DNA of 31,193 nt, taken from contig FN649751.1 of the NCBI GenBank assembly GCA_000310025.1, positions 1,521,142 through 1,552,334 of the forward strand, read 5' to 3'. This DNA comes from Ectocarpus siliculosus. Lineage: Eukaryota > Sar > Phaeophyceae > Ectocarpales > Ectocarpaceae. Within the stretch, counting starts at the first letter, position 1. Each line of letters begins with the position of its first letter. Made by a program: the position numbers and the translations under genes. Shown piece after piece: positions 19,550 through 31,193 of this stretch. Below the pieces are notes generated by a model. It worked only from the letters and a program-made list of their open reading frames with translations, made no database searches and was not told the DNA's origin.

Positions 19550-20075
19550 ACCTTCACACCCTCGCCGGTTTTGCACCTCTTGTTTCCCCGCGCCGCCAAG
19601 TGCCTCTCTTGCTTCATCACCACCACCTCCCTCGCCTTGTCCACGATCCCTTGCGGGATGCCATTGCTCCTTGGGAGCTTTCTGCAGTCGCTCCCGGAGC
19701 TGTCTCTCAAGAGGGCCACGCCGGAGACGTTGATCACGGGCCCCGTTTCCTGTGCGGNNNNNNNNNNNNNNNNNNNNNNNNNNNNNNNNNNNNNNNNNNN
19801 NNNNNNNNNNNNNNNNNNNNNNNNNNNNNNNNNNNNNNNNNNNNNNNNNNNNNNNNNGCCGGAGACGTTGATCACGGAGCCGTTTCCTGGCCAACATCTC
19901 CGACGTGGCCCTCTTGTGCGACAGCTCCGGGAGCGACTGCAGAAAGCTCCCAAGGAGCAAATGGCATCCCGCAAGGGATCGTGGACAAGGCGAGGAAGGT
20001 GGCGATGGTAAGGCCGGAGAGGTACTGGGCGGCATGTGGCAACAAGAGGTGCAAACCCGGCGGGGTGTGAAGGTC
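19550..20075. repeat. Inverted duplication with an assembly gap at its centre
   Basis: The left arm 19550-19757 is the reverse complement of the right arm (about 19875-20075). Long near-identical blocks include CTTGTCCACGATCCCTTGCG and GGGAGCTTTCTGCAGTCGCT. The words GCCGGAGACGTTGATCACGG occur in direct orientation at both gap edges, so the apex has both inverted and direct repetition. Each arm, read on its own strand, keeps a similar protein frame (GIPQGIVDKAR then NKRCK), suggesting duplication of a coding fragment. That protein is not recognised. Confidence 0.9.
19758..19857. other. Assembly gap (100 N)
   Basis: Exactly 100 N, the usual placeholder for a gap of unknown length. It sits at the apex of an inverted duplication, where assembly or cloning commonly fails. 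Confidence 0.99.
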
Positions 20076-21496
20076 GTAAGTGAGGGTGTGGACAACGAGG
20101 TGGAGTCGGGCCAGGACAGCGTATTCCGGCAGCGGTTCGTTAGGTGATGGGGCATCCCCTGACCGAGTTCGCTCATGGTTGATTGTGCTGGAGGGGTGTT
20201 ATGCCATGGAATGGGAGGGACACGTTGAAGTCAGGGGGGGGGCGATCGAGACTTGGGGGTGTGTATAGTTTCCCGCAGGAGAGAGGATTCGCAGATTTCG
20301 ATTAACACTTTGTTTGTGTTCCAGAGGCCCGTGATGCCGCGCAAGCCACACGATGATGAGGAGAGAGTGTGCAGTAGACACGAGGCAAGCGGCGAACCTC
20401 CAACACGTTGATCGGTCGGCGTCAAGCGTTTGGTGTATACTGGGTGGCTCACAACTGCTTCGCAAGCGCGAGGCCCCTTTTTTGCCGCCCTGCGGGTCTG
20501 TCAAGCATGTGTTCTTCCCTTGATTTGAGTGACTTTTCATTCTAAAGATAGGTTTGTTCAGCGGAAGTTGATTTGTAGGGAAATCTCCTCGTGGTCCCTG
20601 AGCGTCTTCCGTAGGCTAGCTATACGGATGGTGCTTGTACACATGCGAAAAAACAGGTACTTTTGCGCACGTGGACTACGTGTAGGTGGGGGCCCTGACA
20701 GGTCTGGTAGAGCCATCTGCGGCGCCGATCGCGTTCATCATCGGCATAGTCACACTCCTGCTGTAGGCCGTATCGGGCATGGCTTCCTTCCCGCTCTTTG
20801 ACAGATATATCGATCTTGGAACAGGTTCCAATTTTGCAGTCAAACGGCGCAATTATCGTCGTGATGCCTGAAGGATTGAAGAACAAGCCATTTTGACGCT
20901 GGCTCTTATGTTAATCCTTAAATCCAATAATATAAGGAAAGCAACCCGTTGTTCAGGTTCTATGAACTCTACAGTCACCAGTAGAGGACACAATGAAGAG
21001 GCGTCGTGTGTGCTGGCACATTCAGGTTTGCTACTGGAGCTGAAATATCGAAGGTCGCAGCAGCCTCTGAAAGCAGTCCGAAATCTGCGCCTCAACCTGC
21101 CGGAACGACACACTTTTCACAACCGTGCTCACCGCCACAGACCGCAAAATCCTAAACAGAGGGTCCTCAGCAGTAGATAGTGGCATCAGCTACTGCAGTC
21201 AACCCGCAGTTCAGGAGATTGGGGTCAGTGGCGGCGAGCACCAGCCGTACAAGACACAGGATGTCGGTCATATTTGCGGAGATCTGCCGATATTGAACGA
21301 CCCGCGATCTCACCACCCAATCAGCAGATTTGAGCGATTTCCAAGAGCCAAAAATACGTTTGTAGCTGCCAGCAAAGTTTCCATGAACGCTTTCCCGTTC
21401 CTTCTTGCGTTTTTACCTTGCCGCCGGAGTGTAAAAACTATCCTGCTTCCTCTGCACTCTAAATTCGATGCCAAAATTGTACACAGCTTTCTCTCT
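20076..21496. other. Gene-poor stretch with one dispersed repeat
   Basis: Apart from the repeat copy at 20895-21019 I see no frame with protein-like sequence and splice support. Any 3' UTR of the minus-strand gene ending near 21.5 kb would lie at its right end. Confidence 0.45.
20895..21019 (+). repeat. Dispersed repeat, copy 2
   Basis: Same element as 11118-11244. Both contain GACGCTGGCTCTT, then an A-rich GGAAAGCAACC or GAAAGCAACC segment, then AGTAGAGGACAC and GAAGAGGCGTCGTG.GTGCTGG. Identity is about 75% by eye. Confidence 0.75.
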
Positions 21497-24400
21497 TTAT
21501 CGTTTCAAGCCAAGGAGAACCCACAGACAGCATGGTTTTCTGTTGGCGTTGCGCTTCTGTCTCACAAGGTAGTTGTCTAATCTATTGTTTATCCGCCCCC
21601 AAGCGCGCAGTCCGAGCGTTCTCCGCTGAACCAGCTCCTGCAGCATCAACGAGGGGAATTTTCGGTGTGGGAAGAACTTGGCGCGAGGGAAAGAAAAAGG
21701 GCAATGCATAGTGACGCAGGCGCAAACGAAACGGTCCGGGCTGGCCTAGGAGGTTGCACCGCCCCCCCCCCCATGTACCCCCCGGATCTGCGTCCACATT
21801 CCGCCGCATTCTGGACGTGATCGAACGCTATCGACCGTCGGAAGCACTCTTTCACCCGCGAATAAATAAATCTGGGAGGATTTTGCTCCGCCGACAACGA
21901 AACGAGTTCTTGGGTGGAAAACGGACGTGAAAAATGGCGCTTGTACGAGCTTTGTACGCTCTGACGGCACCAAAAGCGTGGGCACCAACAATTTCGTAGT
22001 CAACGCCAAACCCGCCCAAAAGAACGCCTTGAAGCGTGGGTGCTTTTGAATTTGCTTGTACTGACGACACGCATGCCTGTCCAAATTGATAGTTGGGGAT
22101 GTCATGCAGGCTATAGGGTGCGCACATTTTTTCACCCGGCGACCAGCGCCCAACCTCTGATAAAACAAAAAAGGGGGACTCTTGAGCTACCCCAACTTCG
22201 CTTAGTGTGTGCTTCAGGGAAAATCTGTCGCGAAAGCAAAGGATCGGCCCCCCTCCTACCAACGGCGCTCGTTTCGCGACGATCAGTTTTGGGAGTGCCT
22301 CCTCGGTACGAAGAAAATATCTGTGGCCCGTTCTTTACCGGTACCAGTATGTACGCGTGTGTTCATTGAACACTATTATTAGGCAAGCAACAAACGAGCA
22401 CTAACGGCACCTGTTTCGTACGTCTCCGTCTGCTTCCATCACATGCGCAACAATTCTGGTATATGCCCAGCAGGTGGCCTTTGGAACGACTCGCACCTAC
22501 GACACCCTTCCTGACAATGTTGCACTGCTCACCTGGACGCGCAACGCAGGGTAAAGGATCATGGGATACTTGTGGTGCATGTCTTGGAAGAAGTCGAGGG
22601 TCATGATGAGGTCCCCGTTCTGGTGAGACTTGTTTATGTCCTCCAGCTGCTGGGAGAACGCCGGCCAGAAGGCGTCGTTCGAGAGGTGGAGGCTCTTCGC
22701 GAGCCGGTCCAGCTCACCCACCTCGAGCTCTCCCGCTTCCGTCACCTTGCAGGTGTTGAAGATGAAATCCACCACTTCTCTCTGTCGTTGAGTGGCGGGG
22801 GAAGGGGTCATGCAGGTTGTGCGGGGGGGAGATGTTTCGTTCAGAACAAGGGGGAGGGGGGGGGGGCGGGGACGAGGCTGACGGCCCATGGGATGAGGTA
22901 TGTGCTTCTTTGTCCACAGGCGGGGATCTTATCGTAGCTGACACTATACTTCCCTTTGTCGAAGTAAGCGACGTGGGGTTTGGTAGTCGGTTATCATTTT
23001 TTTCATAACTGTCCCGGAGAAAGCGAGTGGTTTTCCATGGCCGGACAGCGTTTACATTCTAAGCAGAGTTGTCGTTGACCCTGCTCTCACCTCTGACATG
23101 AGACAGAGGCCAATACACCCAAACACCCACGTGGCGCGGTTCATCTCACCGGCGACAGCGTGGGCGTACAATCGGTTGCTCGCCCAAAGAACCTGCGAAC
23201 ACCGAGGGTCACAGAGCGTTGGAAAGATGGTAGTAGTGTGCTTGTGTCTCGTTTCCGGTTTCGAGAAACAAGCGTGCAGGTTGTCAAACCCTCGCGTCGA
23301 CGTTCACCTCTCGTGTTACCCTCCCAATTCACCACCACTACTTTGTCGATGATAGACGGGGATCCAACCTGGATCACCACACGGCGTAAAGTTTAGCGAG
23401 AGTCGGAACGGGCACAACCCCGGTCGGCGTATATACGCCAAAGCTGGCGAGATTCTTGTACTCGCCAGTTCAACAATTCTTGGGTTGTAGTTGGAGGTAG
23501 ACACGAAACTTCAGGCACAGCGGGTTTCCAGCCCTAAGGCTACACCACGGCGCTAGGCCTCGCTAGGTCCAACCCACCCCTAAACCCTAACCCTAACCCT
23601 AACCCTAACCCTCACCCTAACCCTAACCCTAACCCTAACCCTAACCCTAACCCCAAGCTAGGTTGTTGTGCAGTGGGTAGGCCCAGGTCGCTGTGCCGAG
23701 CCACTGGAGGGTGCAAGAATCTCGCCAGCTCTGGCGTATACACGCGCGGCGGGCACAACCCTAAATAGCTGTCTTCCTCGTTGGTAAGCTGTTCAACAAT
23801 ACTTCCAACCGCGCGCATATCTCTTCCAGAGCACTTCCATCGATCAAGGTCCCAACGCTGTCTACGACTCACCTCTCTCATGAAGAGATACGGCGATATG
23901 CCGAGCGCGGCCGTGAACAAGGACACCCGTACCCCCTTGCCGTCGGCCTTCTTCGCCCCAACGAGGGGGCCGGCGTCTCCCGCTTCGTCCTCTTCCATGC
24001 GGGCAAGCGCGTTGAACATCACGTCTCGGTACACGTCCACGATGCTCGCTAGGTGAGACTCCTTGATCCCGGCTTTCCTCATCCTCTTGTTTCGCGGCAT
24101 GTTGAGGATGCCGAGGAGCTCTTGCCTAGGCGCCCGGTTCCAGGCAACGAATGTTGTATGCAGGTGGGCGACCACAACGTAGCAAGATTACTAACAGGCG
24201 TGCCCGCTCGTCTGGAGGACACTGCGAGGTAGATCGCGATGGATACCTTCACCAGTCTTTTTGGCGCCACAATATTCACGAGCAACCCACAACACACGCT
24301 AATTTTTTCACGCAGGAACAAGGCATTGGCTGCTACCACATACCCTTTGTTATTCTTAAAGAACGGCAGCGAGAGTCTTCGTGCGCGCTCGATGAAAAAC

Positions 24401-25414
24401 ACATCTGAAATCTGACGTATGTTAATCTCACCACCCAGTGGACATTCGATGCACGGGTACCGATACATCCCCGTTGCCAGAACCCGTTTTCATAGCTTCA
24501 CAGATTCCCACCCACCCCCCAAGCGCTCGTGTCGTTAGTGACCATACCCGTGGGCCTACCTGTCCTCTATAAGCTTTCTCCTGAAGGGGTTGGGACACCT
24601 CCAGAAGCCGGTCTTGACGAAATTTCTCTGGGCCGAAAGATGGTTGAGGTCATCGTTTTCCAAGTTTTCGACCGAGTTCGTGCGCAATCCTCGCATCTTC
24701 TTGGCTTTTACGCGAGCCACTCTAGTCTCGGGCTGCAACCAGGCCGTCTCCGCTGTTGGGTCAATTCCGTCTTCGCTCTCCTCGTCGTCCTCATCGGGCC
24801 CCTTCATCTCCTTTTCTCTCTGCTTGAGCTTTCGCTCACTCTCCTCTGCTTTCTCCCTCGCGATGATTTTTTTTCTAGTCTCCTTGACGATGTGCTTGCT
24901 AAGTTTGCGGGTGATTACCACCTGGTTCAGCCCGTTTTGTTTCCGTCGAGTAGCGCCAGATCTGCATCAAACAAAAGGAGAACAGGAAGTACAGCAAGTC
25001 CATAGGTGTGGCCGGTCGTTAGACACGGGAGTACACCACGCTGGGCATCGAACAGGTGATGCTTTATGCCGATTTGCCTTGCATTGCTGGCCCAAGGTCC
25101 GAGGAACCAAATTGTTTCAAGTGATACAATAACTCGTTTGCGTGGGTCTGTCGACGATATATCTTCACAAGATATATCATGCTTACCTGTTCTGCTCCTG
25201 GACTCACCACATTGACAGTCGGGATAATGTTTCCTTTTCAAAATCACTAATGAATGGTGCAACTTTTAAAGAGCCACATGCCGTGGAGGTCAGGACACAC
25301 TTTGTCAAATCTTCGTGCTTTCTCGACTCATGGTCAGAACCGCCACCGCTTCGGATCGCATCGTCGCCTTCTGCTGACGCCCCTGACCCAGCCGCTAGCG
25401 CCGATTCTCCCCCC
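21497..25414 (-). CDS. Charged protein with two degenerate EF-hand-like loops (at least 5 exons, 5' end not found)
   Basis: In transcript order the exons are 25414-25301 (weak donor AAA|GTGTGT), 24961-24560, 24125-23873, 22781-22533 and 21637-21566. All have AG acceptors and GT donors and all phases agree, giving about 363 residues. The first is a Gly/Ser/Asp-rich linker. The second is a Lys/Glu-rich helical segment (RKLSKHIVKETRKKI), then an acidic run and GFWRCPNPFRRKLIED. The third contains MPRNKRMRKAGIKESHL and a predicted helix. The fourth has FNTCKVTEAGELEVGELDRL and INKSHQNGDLIMTLDFFQDM, which resemble paired EF-hand loops lacking some acidic ligands. The fifth has ELVQRRTLGLRAWGR, the type of Leu-Gly-x-x-x-Trp segment I associate with such calcium-sensor-like proteins. 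The last exon may instead read through its donor to a stop at 21497. Calcium binding is doubtful; the role is unknown. The intron 23872-22782 holds an interstitial telomeric array. Confidence 0.7.
23422..23750. repeat. Inverted repeat enclosing a telomeric array
   Basis: The left arm at about 23424-23461 (GGCGTATATACGCCAAAGCTGGCGAGATTCTTGTAC in two overlapping parts) is the reverse complement, with about four changes, of the right arm at about 23711-23747 (GTGCAAGAATCTCGCC then AGCTCTGGCGTATACACGC). About 250 bases lie between them, including the hexamer array. GGGCACAACCC occurs in direct orientation just outside both arms, as a target-site duplication might, though it is longer than usual. 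Confidence 0.75.
23577..23655 (+). repeat. Interstitial telomeric repeat array, (CCCTAA)n
   Basis: About 12 units of CCCTAA (TTAGGG on the other strand), with one CCCTCA variant unit, a CCCTAAA start and a CCCTAACCCC end. It is internal and flanked by unique sequence, so it is not a chromosome end. It lies in an intron of the minus-strand EF-hand-like gene. Confidence 0.95.
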
Positions 25415-26271
25415 CTGCCAAACAAACACGGCAAGAGAGCAAGGTTAGGGAACATGATTCACGTGTGCGCTTATTGTTTCTTGTAACTCTTTCTGATGAT
25501 AAGGGCATGGTCTGAATAGAAGAGGCTTCGCAAACCGTTTCTGGACTACATACCTGTTCTCTGTGTTGCCTGTGATCTGATGTTCCATCAATCCTTTCGA
25601 CGGCGGTAAAGGTCGTGATTTCAAATCTGGAGATGAACACCAGACTACACGCGTAAGCCGTTCTTCCACAACGCACGCAAATTTCCATTTCGTTGCCCAT
25701 GAGAGGAAATATGATTGCATAACCCTTCTCACGATAACATGCACCGCAAACAAACTTCTGTATGCACATGACGGATAGCTCGTGGCGATGTAGGTACTGT
25801 ATCACAAGGCGAAGGAAATTAGAGTCTACACGGGATTATTTCATAAACAAGTTGTCCTCATGGGAGAAAAGACAGGTCAACACACATAAACGATCGCATT
25901 ACAGTAGAGCAAGGGGCGAGACACGTGCGTGCCACCATTCTAATGGAGGTTCAGGACATACATGTACGAGTACGACCTTTGGAGAGTGAGGTACGCCAAG
26001 GTCTCTTCACCCTGTCCGCCGAGGGATTGTACCTGCGACCAGATACGTCCTGCCGTGGCATGTAGTCTATACAACACGAGGGCGTTGGAAAACAAGTTCG
26101 TATGCATACTACCGTCAACAACACCAGAATGGCGTACGAGCCACGCATTACAGGGCCGACTGGTGTCTGGACTCGACTACAGCAGCAGGGGACAACTACC
26201 TGACTACAGGACTGCTGGTATATGCTGTTTCGGCTGTACTTCGTATTTCATTGAATACACATGAGTTTTCC

Positions 26272-26466
26272 TCACCCTGCCACCACCACGGCGGTCGTTC
26301 TGGTGCTCTTGAGGTTGCGAGAGGGTAACGCTGGCGCGGCTATTTTCGCTTTGTGCTTCTTGTTGTGCTTCTTCTTGTCTGTCCTGCTGATGCCATGCCC
26401 ATCGTCGTCGTCGTCTTGAGGCATTCGCCATCCCGACTGCGGTGCATTGGCATGCTCAACTGGCAT
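26272..26466 (-). CDS. Possible C-terminal exon of a basic, Lys/His-rich protein
   Basis: A 64-codon frame with ATG at 26466; the open frame extends about 20 codons further upstream (PKTPRSSSSNFTR). It contains a poly-Asp run (QDDDDDGHG) followed by TDKKKHNKKHKAK, which resembles a nuclear localisation signal or the basic tails of some nuclear factors. Part of the composition comes from triplet repeats (GAC, AGC). No family recognised and no acceptor identified with confidence. Confidence 0.3.
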   Translation of the reverse strand: MPVEHANAPQSGWRMPQDDDDDGHGISRTDKKKHNKKHKAKIAAPALPSRNLKSTRTTAVVVAG

Positions 26467-26831
26467 TCGGGTAAAGTTGCTGCTGCTGCTGCGTGGCGTT
26501 TTAGGCCCTCCTCGAGCCCTACAAGTTCATGCCTGTATGGATCCCTTCTTTGTTGTCCCTGTCGTCTCTGGGTTGTTCGTTTCAGAAACAGAGAGACGGT
26601 TAGAACACCCAGCAATCGTGATTGTCGAGCGCGGAGCAGAGCAGCAGCAGCGCAGCAGCGCGCCGACCGCCGACCGCGGCGGCGAACCTGGTCCACCCGA
26701 AAAGGCACCGATCTCGCCGCATTCGCGCGCAGATCTCCTCCACAGCGACGCCGCGTCCTGCTGTGCTGAACAACACTTGACCCCTGCTACCGTGCTTCCA
26801 AAACCGCGAGTGGGGGGGTGCTCACAGGTAC

Positions 26832-26873
26832 CCGGGAGGACGCAAAGGGCGTCCGGGAGGACGCAAAGGGCGT
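26832..26873 (+). repeat. 21-bp perfect tandem duplication upstream of the GH2 gene
   Basis: The unit CCGGGAGGACGCAAAGGGCGT occurs twice without a gap (26832-26852 and 26853-26873), about 147 bases before the GH2 start codon. It may lie in the promoter or 5' UTR. Confidence 0.9.
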
Positions 26874-27019
26874 CAACCGGGCAAAGTGTATCGTTTCGTC
26901 CAAACCAAGCCAAGGTTTCTGGTTTGCTACAATAACAACGAACGTGTTGCAAATCCTTTTGCAAGGGCAGCAGGCGAGTCCTGAATCCACCCGCCCCCAC
27001 CCAAAGGGATTGATTACCC

Positions 27020-31193
<4,174 letters not shown>

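Larger units (their letters stand above)
25415..27019. other. Interval between divergent genes
   Basis: It lies between the 5' side of the minus-strand EF-hand-like gene and the start of the plus-strand GH2 gene, so promoters for both should be here. Upstream exons of the minus-strand gene may also be here. I found no clear TATA-type or other promoter motif. One short basic minus-strand frame (26272-26466) and a 21-bp duplication are listed separately. Confidence 0.4.

Noticed and set aside
19318-20070. 250-codon frame across the gap
   Set aside because: It includes 100 N and both arms of an inverted duplication, so the continuity is artificial.

Overview
This is nuclear DNA from a eukaryote. 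Several genes are recognisable only as strings of exons of about 70-400 bases separated by introns of about 0.35-1.5 kb with good GT/AG (and at least one GC/AG) borders. Base composition, long CT/GA microsatellites, intron density, a TTAGGG-type telomeric hexamer and the protein families suggest a stramenopile alga, most likely a brown alga such as Ectocarpus. The organism call is inference; nothing in the window proves it.

Layout. 1-560 is homopolymer-dominated sequence that looks like poor-quality read ends. 1009-3003 (+) is the C-terminal part of an LMBR1/LIMR-family multi-pass membrane protein in four exons. 3004-7202 is gene-poor with short repeats. 7203-8924 (-) is a two-exon gene for a coiled-coil protein with a possible C-terminal membrane anchor. 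8925-13378 has no gene I can support. 13379-14063 holds candidate exons of an acidic, Ser/Gly-rich protein between a long CT tract and a long GA tract.

14.7-20.1 kb is a repeat cluster. Five separate inverted duplications (foldbacks) occur in about 5.4 kb: 14777-14965, 15708-15990, 17020-17215, 17629-18279 and 19550-20075. The last is interrupted by a 100-N assembly gap. Two decayed copies of the C-terminal catalytic His-box segment of a USP-type deubiquitinase are tied to these foldbacks, one inside the 15.7 kb structure and one against the 17.6-18.3 kb structure. A 128-base tandem repeat with poly-C tails lies between them. This cluster is the most unusual part of the window.

21497-25414 (-) is a gene of at least five exons for a charged protein with two degenerate EF-hand-like loops. 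One of its introns carries an interstitial telomeric array enclosed by inverted repeats. 27020 to beyond 30798 (+) is the 5' half of a GH2 beta-galactosidase gene with an N-terminal signal anchor and one GC-AG intron; it runs off the window end.

The genes are independent eukaryotic transcription units. I see no operon, CRISPR array, tRNA, rRNA or intact transposase.
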